Shown here piece by piece: positions 48,991-63,254 of a stretch of 64,000 bases of DNA; positions within the stretch are counted from its first letter, which is position 1; every line of letters starts with the position of its first letter. The notes beneath the pieces are model-generated. The model was not told the DNA's origin. It ran no database searches and saw nothing but the letters and a program-made list of their open reading frames with translations. The position numbers and the translations under genes were made by a program. Where the stretch lies: NCBI GenBank assembly GCA_030686995.1, contig CM060696.1, forward strand, positions 116,575,449-116,639,448. The letters run 5' to 3'. The DNA comes from Artemisia argyi. Lineage: Eukaryota; Streptophyta; Magnoliopsida; Asterales; Asteraceae.

Positions 48991-50424
48991 TCATAATTCT
49001 GCTCGTTTCTCCATCAACAGACATCACTGCATTAAATTCATTAAACATGATCAGAATTTAATTGCTAGTCCACATGTAGTAACGGGTCAAAAAGGATCCA
49101 AGCAGAACTAGGGTCTTTCATCCATTATTTAGGAACCTATATCACGTTAAATCTGATCACAAAAACTAGGTTGTTACAATAATTATCTAATTTACTGAAA
49201 TAAAATGGACAATTATAAGTCCTACAAGAGCTTTTTACAACAAGAAACAGCATAAGATACTTTCTTTCCATAACTACCACTTAAGGGGTTTTTGGATTCG
49301 CTTATCTTATGGGCTTATTGGTTTATTAAAATATGGAAAAGCTGATCAACTCACTATTTCGAGCTCACAAGCTTATGTACATAAGCTCATCAGCCATAGA
49401 AAATACAAACGGATGCACTAAAATATAAACGGATGCACTAAAAAGTGTTTCTGGTCAAGCCAACCCAACACGACCTATTTTGGCACCGATTATGCATACC
49501 ATGAAACATAAACAAAATTCTCATCATAAAATTACGTGGTGGGGGCTTTATAATGTTACGTATACGAATTATCTGGTCTAGTGACTGTAATGCCTCCAAC
49601 CCAAATGTGTAAAAGGGAAATAATCTAAAACAAAAGGGGAATAATCTAAAGCAGTACTTGAAAAGGCACAAAACTCTGAAGTAAATCAATATCTTGGGGC
49701 TGTAGGACTTAAAGTTGTGTTAGCCTCAAAGGATCAACTATCCAAATTAGTCACTAAAGTGTCCACACTATTGCTAGATTATGTATTGCAATAAAAGGTG
49801 TCTGAGATGGAACTAACCAGCCAATATATTGTTCATCAAACAAGTGTTTAACCTACTGTGAACTTCAACAAATGGATCATCAAGACATGATTAGATTGAA
49901 ATTGTTAAATTTAAGTAGTAATGCGCTAAAGTCAAGGAAGGCAAAATTTGACCCAAAATATGTACGTAAATTGGGCAAGAGTGATGGAATCCATAGTAGT
50001 GATTTAATTGCCAACAAAAACTAGACATAACAAAGAGTTACATGTAAGGACGAGAATACTAATTTTGTTACCCAATGCAATAAAGGAACCAGTAAAGTTT
50101 GAGAATCTACAAGCGTTAGAAATGTTTTAGAAGCTATATTTCGATATTTACCTCATTTATACAAGCATAAAAATTTGTGTTCATACAAAGATGATAAATG
50201 ATACATATACAAAATGTGGACTTATGTAAACCAGCAAGCAAGAATGTGGTCAACGTATATAAATCAAAATGAAGCAACATAAACTTACATTCTCATTGTC
50301 ACATGCTATCATATCATCGAAAGAAACCTGTAGAGAAAAGAAATATAATGTTACTCAATAGTTTTACTAATTCTTACTCCGATACTATAATCAGCCGCCT
50401 TTGCTGCCCTAATACGTCCAAAAA
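48991..50424. other. AT-rich interior of the 5.4 kb element
   Basis: No gene is recognised. Two GATGCACTAAAA copies lie at about 49410-49441. The ORF at 49438-49689 (minus) shows a run of FRLFPF repeats and no domain. Confidence 0.45.
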
Positions 50425-50960
50425 GATGCTCTAATTGTTCAAATGGATGCACTAATATGTACATTTTCGATGCACTATTCATACTCATAGATGCCCTAAT
50501 ATCTACCTTTTCGATGCACTAATCATACTCATAAATGCTCTAATATGTTCATCGATGCACTAAATATACAAACAGATTCACAAGTAGTTCCAACGATGCA
50601 TTAAACATACCAACACATGCCCAATTAGTTTCAATGATGCACTAAACATACACACATTGATGCTTTAATATGTCTGACCATGCACAATACTCATTGATGC
50701 CCTAATATGTGATGCCCTAACCATAATAACCCTTGTTGTAACGTTTACTTTAGATTTAACCTGATGCACTAAGCATAAACACAAATGCACTAAGATGCAA
50801 TTTGATGCTCTAATCTTACACACATTTAACCTGATGCAACAACCGTATACACAGATGCACTAATACAAGGTGGTGCCCTAAGATTGTGTAATCTGATGAT
50901 GAAAATATACACAATGATTCCCTAAGATGTCCTATCATTCAATATTAAACACATATGATG
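50425..50960. repeat. dispersed GATGCACTAA array
   Basis: About 20 copies of GATGCACTAA, GATGCCCTAA and GATGCTCTAA lie at irregular spacing over 535 bp. Many are preceded by CA or TT and followed by TATG/CATA. The unit is not a strict tandem repeat. It resembles a subterminal binding-site array near the right end of the element. Confidence 0.72.
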
Positions 50961-51545
50961 CAAATTAGTGCATCGCAATTATGAATTCTTATTCAAACAT
51001 TTTAACAAACACCTAGTAAGCAATTTTAATAAACACATTTTTTGATGCATTTTTTTGTCAAATTTGTTTCATATGTGGTAGAAAACATGATGATATTGTG
51101 ATAAACATTCAACAAAACTTCAAAATCATTACATCATTGATTTTAACCTGATCAGTTAACCAAATTATTGCACACTTACAAGTGATGGTATGTTAATCAA
51201 TGAACCAGAAATATTAAGTTAAAAACTTGAACGAGAAGATCTATTCATGAAGAAAACTAACCAGATTGAGTGGTATGAGGTTGTGGCGGAGGTATAGTGT
51301 TGATTTCGTTGTGGTGCGGTGTTGATTGAGTGGTGATGCAGTGGTTGCACGACGGAATACGGTCGTGACGATGGTGGTGGTGACGATGGATGTGTATGTT
51401 TGAATCTGGAGTGTGTGTGTTTCAAACGTGAGTGTGTGGGTTTGAATCTGGAGTGTGTATGTCGATTCCTGCTTTTTTTGTTATTTTTTTCTTTCTTTTT
51501 TACCCTGAACTTTCAAGTGTTTTCATAATCTATCCTGTAACTTTT
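50961..51545. other. right interior of the 5.4 kb element with GT-rich repeats
   Basis: No gene is seen. Around 51390-51460 there are three copies of a unit with TTTGAATCTGGAGTGTGT, and 51270-51390 is GTGGTG-rich. The minus ORF at 51219-51425 is low complexity. Confidence 0.45.
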
Positions 51546-51584
51546 TTTCTCACTTTTCCATTCAAATACACTTTGCTCTAGAAC

Positions 51585-51590
<6 letters not shown>

Positions 51591-51666
<76 letters not shown>
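51591..51666. repeat. (TA)n microsatellite
   Basis: About 38 TA units directly after the right terminal repeat of the 5.4 kb element. The other end of that element also lies at TA repeats. Confidence 0.93.
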
Positions 51667-51670
<4 letters not shown>

Positions 51671-51909
51671 TTTGTGGAGAATTGTAATTTTTAAAAAAAT
51701 GTAAAATTATAAATATTCTAGATAACTGGTTTGGCGTGATTGATTTGATATACTACGTACCTTAGAATCACATAAAACAAAAATATCAAAATAGTGAAAT
51801 TTAGTTATTAAATCTATGTAAAATACAGTAAATAATTTTTGTGAAATAATGAAACTTCACGGGAATGCTGAAAATCCGCTTGGAGACGTTTCAATTTGAT
51901 ACATAATAA

Positions 51910-53718
51910 GAGGTGCGATCCCAAAGGGGATTAAAAATACAAAGTCTACAAAGGCTAGAAAGCCACTCACCATGTGACAAGTGTCCACCACCCACTCGCT
52001 CCATTTTTTCTTTTTAAATTAGGTTAGGGGCATTTTGGTCATTTTAACCCGTTTCTTTATTTCACCCTAAAACTTCAAACGCAAATATCTTTCAAACGAC
52101 AAACTTTTACGAAAAACCGATTTCACCATAATTTTTAAAATTTAATCCTCTTTAATTTGGTATAAATCTTGTTAAATATTTCGAACTTTTTTTTACATAT
52201 AAGGTGGGTCTTGATTTTTTTGTCATTTTCGGCCCTATTTTTTACCCTCATAAATGTCGAATCGTTAAAAACTTAAAACATGAAAATTATAGATTTTTGT
52301 TCACTCTTTACATAGGTTTTTGAATCACTCAAATCCGATCTCATATAAGTAAGATAACACACGTTAAAGATGGTGTTTAACTCATATTTGTTGCACACAA
52401 TGTGTTTGATGAAATGTCTAGCTTATATATTTTGTGTTAAAATTGAGCTAAATGCACTAATTTTTGTTTCTCAATGCATTATTAATTATTTTATTAATGT
52501 AAGACTCAAAAAGTAAAGTTTTTTAATCATTATATTTTTAAAATATACATTTAGTTCATCAGTTAGGTTATTATGTTCATCAGTTAGGTTATTAGGTTCA
52601 TCAGTTAGGTTACTTTGGTTCATCGGTTTTTATGGTAACATTTTTTACTAATTGATGAACCTAAACACATAACACATGACAAATAATTATAAGTTCATCA
52701 ATTAGTCAATAACTGATAAACAAACTGATGAACCTAAAATTAATGAACCTAACTGATGAACCTATAATTATATTATAGGTTCATCAGTTAGTCAATAACT
52801 AATAAACTGACTGATAAACCTATAATTAATGAACCAAAAAATCAATGAACCGAACTGATGAACCTATAATTAGTCAATAACTGATGAACCTATAATTATA
52901 GGTTCATCAGTTAGTCAATAACTGATGAACCCAAATATTTGATCAAATTTGATGAACCTGAAATTGATGAATCTGAAAAAATTGATGAACCAAAGTAACT
53001 GATGAACCTATAATCTATAACTTAACTGATGAACAAAACATAACCTAACTGATGAACCTAATAACCTAACTGATGAACTAAATGTATATTTTAAAAATAT
53101 AATGATTAAAAAACATCACTTTTTGAATGTTACATTAATAAAATTATTAATAATGCGTTGTGGGACAAAAATAAGTGCATTTAACTCGATTTTAAGACAA
53201 AAAATCTAAGCTAAACATTTCATCAAACACATTGTGTGCAACAAATATGACTAAAACGTCATCTTTAACGTACGATATCTCACTCATATCATATCGGATT
53301 TGAGTGATTGAAATTTCTGGGTAAAGAGTGAATCAAAATCTACAACTTTCGTGTTTTAAATATATTATGATTCGGCAATTTTTAAGGTAAAAAATAGGGT
53401 CGAAAATAGCAAAAACATCAAGAAAATCATGACCCAATGAATATGTCAAAAAAAATGTTTCGAAAAAATTAAAAAGATTTATACCAAATTAAAGAGAATC
53501 AAATTTTAAAACTTATGGTAAAATCTGTTTTTTCTAAAAGTTTGTCGTTTAAGAGAAATATGCGTTTGAAAATTGTGGTGGAAAAGAAAAAATGGGTCAA
53601 AAGACCAAATTACCCCTGGGTGGATTTTATGTATAATTTAGAGTGGGGACACGTATCACACTATGAATGGCTTTGTACACTTTGTAATTTTTCCCACTTT
53701 GCAAGGGATCCGTATTCT
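51910..53718. mobile_element. Mutator-like foldback element
   Basis: A 1809-bp element is flanked by the 9-bp duplication ACATAATAA (51901-51909, 53719-53727), the length made by Mutator-like transposases. The two halves are inverted copies: about 51910-52545 pairs with 53090-53718, sharing ends with GATCCC/GGGATC and stretches such as CAAACGACAAACTTTTA. The centre is an array of TTCATCAGTTAGG units. No transposase is present, so it is a non-autonomous long-TIR MULE. Confidence 0.88.
52547..53087. repeat. inverted arrays of TTCATCAGTTAGG
   Basis: The left part has direct units of about 16 bp (TTCATCAGTTAGGTTA). The right part has the reverse complement (CTAACTGATGAACCTA). Degenerate units and ATTATAGGTTCATCAG dyads lie between. 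The arrays are the centre of the foldback element. Confidence 0.85.
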
Positions 53719-54003
53719 ACATAATAATACCATTAGTTTATATAAATATTACAAAATTGCCATTTCATTCATTTGATCTAAGGCTAGGCACAATAAGGAG
53801 GGTCAATCCCCCTCCTTTTCTCTGCCACGTCAGCTTTCTCTCTCCAGCGACCTGCAGGCGATTCAGTGTCACAATAAGGGCGACCAAGTTTATTTTTTTT
53901 TATTTTTTTTAACATTTTTAACACAAAATAAAATTTCATTCATAATTAAAACGTTACAATAGAATTCAAATAACATTAAAAACATTACGATAAAACGACT
54001 AAA

Positions 54004-54075
54004 CTAGTTTTCATTATTATAATGCTGCCAAATGTGTTCCACCAAATCGGCTTTGAGCCTAAGATGAGTTGTTTT
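54004..54075 (-). CDS. PIF/Harbinger transposase, last residues
   Basis: The reverse strand reads THLRLKADLVEHIWQHYNNE and then stops at TAG (54006-54004). DLVEHIW is a common C-terminus of plant PIF/Harbinger (ALP1/HARBI1-like) nucleases. The frame continues in phase into 63805 once the retrotransposon and one GTTTT are removed. The transposase cuts and joins the DNA element; here it is split. Confidence 0.78.
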   Translation of the reverse strand, partial: KTTHLRLKADLVEHIWQHYNNEN

Positions 54076-55645
54076 TGTTGATATAAATAATGCCTAAAAA
54101 CATTATTAATATTTATTGATATCTCTATCTTTTGATAATCACAAAACGTAAACCCATTGAGTTAAAAATTATGACGTAAGCAAGTATTTAGTGATAAATA
54201 TTCTCTTTACATCCAAATCACTTAATGTATTAATAAACAAAGTGTTTATTGCATTCTATAATCAAAGGAACATTTTTCTTAAACACTAGACTTTTTATAA
54301 AATGTCACAAAACATTTTATATCTTTTACAAAAAAAAATTTTGGAAATACAAGAATATGTTTAAATCATTATAAATATATGAATTCAAATTTTAACCAAA
54401 AATGGTAAAAATGTTCCAGAAAAACCTTCCCCAGTAAAAGACAAATTTTATGGCCGTTTTGGGAGGACAGCCCCCTTAATTGTATGGGCGGCCCCCTTAA
54501 TAATTAAGGGGACCGGCCACGCTCCCAAACAGTATTTTTCCCCTATAAATACTAGCTCAAATCTGGCATTTTTCCTCACCTTTGCACTATAAACTTTCTG
54601 ATCTAAATCTTCTATACCATTCTCTTAAACCCTTTGATCATATAATCATAGGTTTTTGTTTCCAAGTGATTCAAGCTTCAATCTTTCAAGTGCAAAAGAA
54701 AAATACTTCAATCCTTCAAGACAAGAAGTATTACAACTTGTTGTGACCTCCACATCCAAGTTGTTTGTGCATCATCACTTATATAGTATTCATCCATTTC
54801 TGTATTGGTTGTGAATATTGGTTAGATAGAAGTAAACATAAGGAGTTAGGCTAGTAAGGTGTGTAGGTAGAGAAGTTGTGAATTGATTGTGGTGTGCAAG
54901 TAGTATAGGTGTGAAGAAGAAGTAGTGTGATTAGGTAGTGCCTAGATGTGAAGAAGTTGTGAAGAAGTTGTAAAGTAGTTGTGTAGAAGTTGTGAAAAAG
55001 GTGTGACGAAGTTGTGGTGTGATAATTGGTGTGTAAGGTTTTCTCCGCCATAAGAGAGCTTGTTGACATAGTGAAGAAAACTCTCAAGTTTGGTGCTCGG
55101 GGAGTGGAGTAGGGCAAGGAAGGTGTCCTTGTAGCCGAACCACTATAAATCTCTTGTCTCGCGGTTAGATATTTCCATCTTTTACTTATTATCTTGCTTA
55201 TATCGTTATTACTTTTGTAGACGTAGACGTATATATATTGTTGTTTATATAGTGCTAGTGTTGATTTCACTTAAAGATCAAACAAAAGTTTCATTCACAA
55301 AACAAAGTTTTTACAATCAAACTAAAAAGGTAACATACATATAATTGATCATTTCGATTAAGTATAGTTTTCATACAAAATATAATTAAGGATTACAATA
55401 TAAACATTTACTTATTTATCTCTCGTATATAGCTACAATTGTTTATATTATGCATGTGTTGATTTCACATACTTAGCTTACATTATTATCATTGTTCATA
55501 CTTAGATATAGTTGTTCATATTGTTCAAGATTTGATAAGATCGAATCAAAGTTTTAAAAGTAAACAAGGTTTTAAAACTAAACTAAGTTTTCATAATAAA
55601 ATAAAAAGACGTAAAACTATTCAACCCCCCTTCTAGTTTTCCATA
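54076..55645 (+). repeat. 5' LTR of the gag-only element
   Basis: It starts TGTTGATATAAAT and ends TTTTCCATA; the other LTR ends TTTTCCACA, so the 5' copy has lost its terminal CA. From about 54529 on it matches 59184-63799 (without the solo LTR), including a GAAGTTGTG-rich purine stretch (54840-55040). The first ~450 bp do not match the corresponding part of the 3' LTR. Confidence 0.85.
54541..54553 (+). promoter_or_regulatory. TATA box of the LTR
   Basis: CCCTATAAATACT is a good plant TATA box. It is kept in the 3' LTR (59197-59209) although the sequence upstream differs. Just upstream of both lie CCCCCTTAAT and AAGGGGACCGGCCA motifs that can pair with each other. Confidence 0.68.
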
Positions 55646-55647
55646 AT

Positions 55648-55660
55648 TGGTACCAGAGCC
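55648..55660 (+). other. primer-binding site (tRNA-iMet)
   Basis: TGGTACCAGAGCC follows two bases after the 5' LTR. It differs by one base from the usual TGGTATCAGAGCC and sets the plus orientation. Confidence 0.83.
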
Positions 55661-55712
55661 ACATCAAACAAGATTTTTAAAATATATTGTATTTTAAAAC
55701 TTGTAATGATCT

Positions 55713-57462
55713 ATGGAATCTGAAAAATATTTAGAAGGGCAATCTCTGCAAAGACCACCATTATTTGAAAGTGATGGTTTTCTTTATTGGAAAAATAGAT
55801 TCGAAACTTATGTGAAATCAAAATATCTTGATCTTTGGCATGTTATTACCTTTGGTGATTTTCCCCCTATTCAATATAATTTTGAAACTAAAAAGGATGA
55901 AATTGTATCTTTTGAAAAACAAAATGATGATTTGAAAAAGAAACTAGCAAAAAATGATGAGGCTAAAATGGTTGTTTATAATGCGTTACCACGCAAAGAA
56001 AATAGATCTTCTTGTTCAACAATATGAACAATTTACGTTTCCGGAGGAGGAATCAATAGATAATGTTTTTGCTAGATTTAACACTATTATCACAAGTTTA
56101 AAAGCACTTGATGAGAATTTTTCTAGTAAGAATTTTGTTAGGAAATTTCTTAGGGCTCTTCATCCAAAATGGCGAGCTAAAGTTATGGCGATTGAAGAAT
56201 CAAAGAATTTGTCAACTCTACAACTCGACGAGTTGATCGGAAACTTGAAAGTCTACGAAGCAATAATAAAGAAAGACTCTGAGATGGTCAAAGGAAAAAG
56301 GGAGCAAAGCAAGTCAATTGCGTTGAATGCTAGGAAGCAATCTAGTGACGAGGATAGCTCAACCTCTGAAAGTAATGACGAAGAATATGCCATGGCCATA
56401 AGAAACTTCAAGAAATTATTCAAAAGGCGAGGAAGATTCGTTATACAACCGCATGATGAAAGGAAAGCATTTCAAAGAAATAAAGATGACAAAAATGGCA
56501 AGAGTGAAAGGAAGTGTTATAATTGCGGCGACCCAAATCATCTAATAGGAAAATGTCCAATGATGTCAAGGGATCAAAATCAAAAGGCGTTCGTTAGAGG
56601 AGCATGGAGTGATAGCGATGAAGATGAAAAGGAAGTATCAAAGGACGAAAAATGTCTTATAGCCAAGGCATCCAATGAGGTACTTTCCGAAACCGAATAC
56701 TTTAGTGATGAAAAACAATCATTAGATGAAAGCGATCTAGATAATGAATATAATAGGTTATGCAAATTAAGTCAAAAGGTTATAGCTAAAAATAAGTCAC
56801 TAAAACATATTAATAATCTATTAGAAAATGAAGTACTCGAATTAAAAATTAAACTACAATATTTGAAAAAAGAAAAAGAAGTTTTTATAGAATGTAAAAC
56901 ATGCTTAGAGGTCAAAAATGAAAATGAAAAATTTAAAGATAAAATTTTCAAACTTAACAAGTTTAAAAATGGTAGTAACTCACTTAAGAAAATAATAAGT
57001 GTTCAAGAAAATTTGGGAGATAAAACCGGTCTAGTATTCACCTCAACTAATGTTTCAACTAGTGAAAATAAAAATATAAAGTTTAAATGTGAATCTAGTA
57101 AACAAAAACCATTAGAGTCAAAACCTAAGTATATACTTATAAAAGATAGAAAAATACCTATTGCGAGTTATGAGGAAGTAAAAAGCTTTTATAAACCATC
57201 ATTAAAAGTCAAAACCGGATTTTCTAAACCAAAATTAAGATCTAAAACTCCACCTCCAAATAGACCAAATAATCCTCATCCTCGGTCTAAAACCCCTCAA
57301 CCTAGAATAAACCAAAATAGACAAAACTACAATAATATTAGTCATCAAATGTGGAATTATCAACCAAGTTACAATCCTTGGGGAATATTACCACCATACA
57401 TGCATCCTAGCCAAATGTTAAATATGTTTGGACCAATGAGACAATGGGGACCAAGTAGCTAA
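55713..57462 (+). pseudogene. copia gag, broken by a small internal deletion
   Basis: Frame 1 (55713-56027) starts MESEKYLEGQSLQRPPLFES, with WKNRFETYVKS and the capsid region up to NALPRKE. Frame 2 (read from about 55997 to 57462) takes up at [20 protein letters not shown], then [20 protein letters not shown], a CCHC knuckle [14 protein letters not shown], an acidic/coiled stretch, and a Pro/Arg-rich tail with [10 protein letters not shown]. Compared with relatives, roughly 35 residues are missing at NALPRKE/KIDLL and the frame shifts there, so full-length gag cannot be made. The rest is open for almost 490 codons. The frame ends at TAG 57460-57462. Confidence 0.87.
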
Positions 57463-59183
<1,721 letters not shown>

Positions 59184-59744
59184 CAATATTTTTTCCCCTA
59201 TAAATACTGGCTCAAATCTGGCATTTTTCCTCACCTTTGCACTATAAACTTTCTGATCTAAATCTTCTATACCATTCTCTTAAACCTTTTGATCATATAA
59301 TTATAAGCTTTTGTTTTCAAGTGATTCAAGCTTCAATCTTTCAAGTGCAAAAGAAAAATACTTCAATCCTTCAAGACAAGAAGTATTACAACTTGTTGTG
59401 ACCTCCACATCCAAGTTGTTTGTGCATCATCACTTATATAGTATTCATCCATTTGTGTATTGGTTGTGAATATTGGTTAGGTAGAAGTAAACATAAGGAG
59501 TTAGGCTAGTAAGGTGTGTAGGTAGAGAAGTTGTGAATTGATTGTGGTGTGCAAGTAGTATAGGTGTGAAGAAGAAGTAGTGTGATTAGGTAGTGCCTAG
59601 ATGTGAAGAAGTTGTAAAGTAGTTGTGTAGAAGTTGTGAAAAAGGTGAGACGAAGTTGTGGTGTGATAATTGGTGTGTAAGGTTTTCTCCGCCATAAGGG
59701 AGCTTGTTGACATAGTGAAGAAAACTCTCGAGTTTGGTGCTCGG

Positions 59745-60148
59745 TGTGACAACCGGCAATTTAGGGAGCTATTTTGAAAACCCGCATTACGTTAAAGTTC
59801 GTTTATAAATTTTAATTGGAATTTTTATTCGTAACGAACTTGTAAGACCAATTTTATAGATAATTATATTTTATGTCGTTATGGGATTCGAGATTTATTT
59901 TAATGATTCGTTATGGAATTTACTTGATGATGTATTTTTAAATTCTCACTTGGTACTACGTTGACTCCGGCACTAGGTTTACCTAACGGGAAATTTTATG
60001 ACTCGTTTTACGAGTCCGACTACATTTAATTATTTACGGGATGTGTTCATGGGATATTAAAAGTTTGAAATGAGTTCGGGTCTCGGGCCGTATGTTTCAC
60101 ATTTACCCATTTGTACCCACTCAAAATTACTAGTAATATTATTATTAC

Positions 60149-60239
<91 letters not shown>

Positions 60240-63200
60240 TAAAACTTTTATAAAAAAAATAATAATAAAAGAGTTAACTACATAGGGTCCTTGTTTGGTT
60301 CGGTTCTCACACAACACCAACACCCTCACTCTCACATCTCTCTCTCTCTCTCTCATTCTTCGTCTTGACAAAACCCTAGCCGCCCCCTTTATTTCCGGCC
60401 ATCACCACTGCCACCGCCGGCCACCACTCAACACCACCACCATTTTCTAATTCCCCATCACCTAATCTCTTAGATCTACTACTCCACGCGCCCTATAACT
60501 CCTTTTGACCTCACGAATCACCACTATTCGTTGTTTTTGGAAGGGTTATCACGGTTTTGAGTTTGTAGTTCGAAGGTGAGACGAGTTTACTCGTATTTTT
60601 GATAAAAACGTGACCCTTGGTCACGACATGATGAGATCCGATTGGGTTTTTCATATTAAAAACGTGATATACGTATGGGTTTTTGATGGAAACTCGTTTT
60701 CTTAAAAGGTTTGGTATCCGGGTTAGTTGTTCTTGTTGGTTGATTCGAACCGTGAGTCTATGACTCACGGCTTGGGTGTTAATCCGAGCCATGGTGCTCG
60801 ATTACTTGTTTCTTTTGGGTCTTGTTTATGGCTCTTGTTATTGCTTGCGTTGGATTATTTGGTTCGACTCATTGGAGTCACGGCTCGATGCCGTGTATAG
60901 TTTATTGTTGCCGAGACCCGTGTGGTCGATTTGGCATTTGGAGTGCTCCTTGGAGCCGTATATGTGAACCTTTGATGCTTGGTTCGAGCCATTTGTGGCT
61001 CGTGGTGTGTACCGCGACTCAATTGAGTCGAGTAGACTCGGGTTTGGCTTGGTAAACCATCCCGAATGTGACCTTGGTTATATGTTTTTCCTTATTATTT
61101 TGATTGTTAACTTGGTTTTGGATTTGGCTTGGTCGATTATTTTTGGCCGAATACTTGTGGGTCGAGACCACGTTTGGTCTCGACAATGGATATTGGTATT
61201 GAGAAGTTGTTGACGAAAAGTGTTATTGGGGACCGATTGTGAGACGGTCACTTAGAATGACGGAGATAGGTTAGTCGGGTGCCGTAGTCGGACCCTATTG
61301 TTGTAGTACGTGGATTGGGATTGTTTTGGATGGAGATGTATTGATTTTTATGACATTTGCATATTATTTTGGACTTGGACAATGAGCCGAGAGTCATGAC
61401 TCGGACATGTGACCATTTCGTATGACTCGATAACTATTTACAATTTAAAACATAAATAATAAAACTCGTAATAATAATTACTGGTAATATAAACGTTTAT
61501 ATGAATATATAGACGTGAATAACGTATATATAATTGTATAAATGCGTATATTAATAATAATAAAAAATCACGAGTCATATTATAAATAATACGACTAAAT
61601 ATATTAGGCTACGAGAGTAGCGTAATATTATTGGAAGTATTATCATAAAAATGTATTATAAAACGAGAAACTCTCGACGATTACTAAATGTTAAATAAAA
61701 TGTTATTTTATATATATAACGAGTAAACCTATCGAGGTATGCGGAGTCGCGGTCACTCGAGTCCAGGTAAGTTATTGTTTGTGACTTTTGTGTTGTCACG
61801 GATATATGACGATTAATATAAGCATTTTCTATAACTAAATAACTTACTTAACCGAAAGGTTGAACCGAGTTATTTGGCTATACGAAATGAGTATATTAAT
61901 GGGCATCGTATCCTACGACGCCCATAGGTTGTGGTATATGTAAAGGGTAATAAATTGCGAATATATATATCGGGAAATCTGGCCAATTTGACGATGTATA
62001 TAAGAAGTTTATTAAACTACGATATATACCATATAGTATTTATGTGCTATGTGCTTTAGGATTGGGTGTAATCTTAGAACGGTATGTTACGTAATTAAAT
62101 ATGGGGATTATCAAATCGACGGACTTGATAAACTTCGGTGATTTATTTAAATAATATATTGGGCTAATATTAGATCTATAGTTTATTTTTATTATTCTTT
62201 TGTGTGACCTCTTTGGTTAGTTTGTGTCGACCCACCACCCGTATGGATACCAAACGTAAATACGCCAAACTATTACGAAATGGATTTTCGGAAAATAAAA
62301 CGGAATACGTCCGGGTTTGGGAATATTTTGAATTTGAGGAAATGATTTCTGAACGAGTTGATATTGTTAGGTCGTGCCGAGTCCGTAGTTGCCGTCTTGT
62401 GAGTTATTATACATCTTACTTCTAACGATTTCATCTTGCTGATTTCTGGACTTGAGGTGAGTCATAGCCCCACTTTTACTCTTGAACTATGTTTTCAATA
62501 CTTGGGGTGAGAAACGTGCAAATTATTTATGTGGACTATTATCGCTTCTTTATTCTTTCTAAAACTTGCTATGCGTATGGACTAGGATATATATTGTCAG
62601 CTTTAGTCACATATATTTTATGTGTACTATTCAAGGTTGGCTTATTTGGAATTGTCAGTTTTAGTCACACGGTTCTGTGTGTACTATTCAAGGTTGGCTT
62701 ATTTAGATACTGTAGTGTGCACCTATAGGTTATTGATACTTCGGAGGTTATCCGAGTATTTATTGGTATTGCGGGGGTTACCCGAATATCTATGTTAGAA
62801 CGGAGGGTATCCGTGTGTTATGTTGGAGCGGAGGGTATCCGCAGGCTTTTAGCGAATCCTTAGTCTAGCTAGCAAGCGTTTTGCGTATATGTCTACTATA
62901 TTGTTAGATGAATTGAAACCTATGATCTCACCAGCGAAAACTGACTTTTAGCACGTTTTCTCAGGTAATTAAGTGATGATATGGATGCATGGATTGGATG
63001 GCTCGGCTAAGGCTCCTGGTTTATGGATCTATCTTTCTAAACTCTGATATTGAATTATGTACCTACTTTTATTTCTTTTGGGCCTGACTCTGGATGAAAT
63101 TGGGATAAATGTAAACTTTAAAACCCCGTGTTGGTTGCGTTTTTATTATGTTTACTTTATCTCGTTCTATTATGTCTTGTGTTGGATACCAATCCCCGTA

Positions 63201-63254
63201 GCACCCCGAAAGCTTGTTGAGTCTTCCGCTGTATCAAATTTTGGGGGTGTTACA
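59745..63254 (+). mobile_element. gypsy-type solo LTR
   Basis: A 3510-bp insertion begins TGTGACAACCGGCAATTTAG and ends GGGGGTGTTACA, flanked by CTCGG (59740-59744, 63255-63259). The ends resemble those of the Tekay-like LTR at 3516 (TGTAACAACCG...GTGTGACA). Both share GAGGTGAGT(T/C)ATAG(T/C)CCCA and CCTATGA(A)TCTCACCA near their 3' ends. No internal region remains. It includes a TTA/ATT microsatellite and a CTCT run (60339-60356). Short ORFs in it, such as 60776-61213, show no domain. Confidence 0.88.
60136..60240. repeat. (ATT)n microsatellite
   Basis: About 35 near-perfect ATT units inside the solo LTR. The poly-Asn and poly-Leu frames read through it are artefacts. Confidence 0.94.

Noticed and set aside
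52547..53087. Short direct repeats with regular spacing that could suggest a CRISPR-like array
   Set aside because: Units abut or overlap with no unique spacers, occur in both orientations, and lie inside a plant foldback transposon.
60057..60371. Poly-Asn / poly-Leu open frames
   Set aside because: They are readings of the ATT microsatellite on either strand, with no other protein-like sequence.
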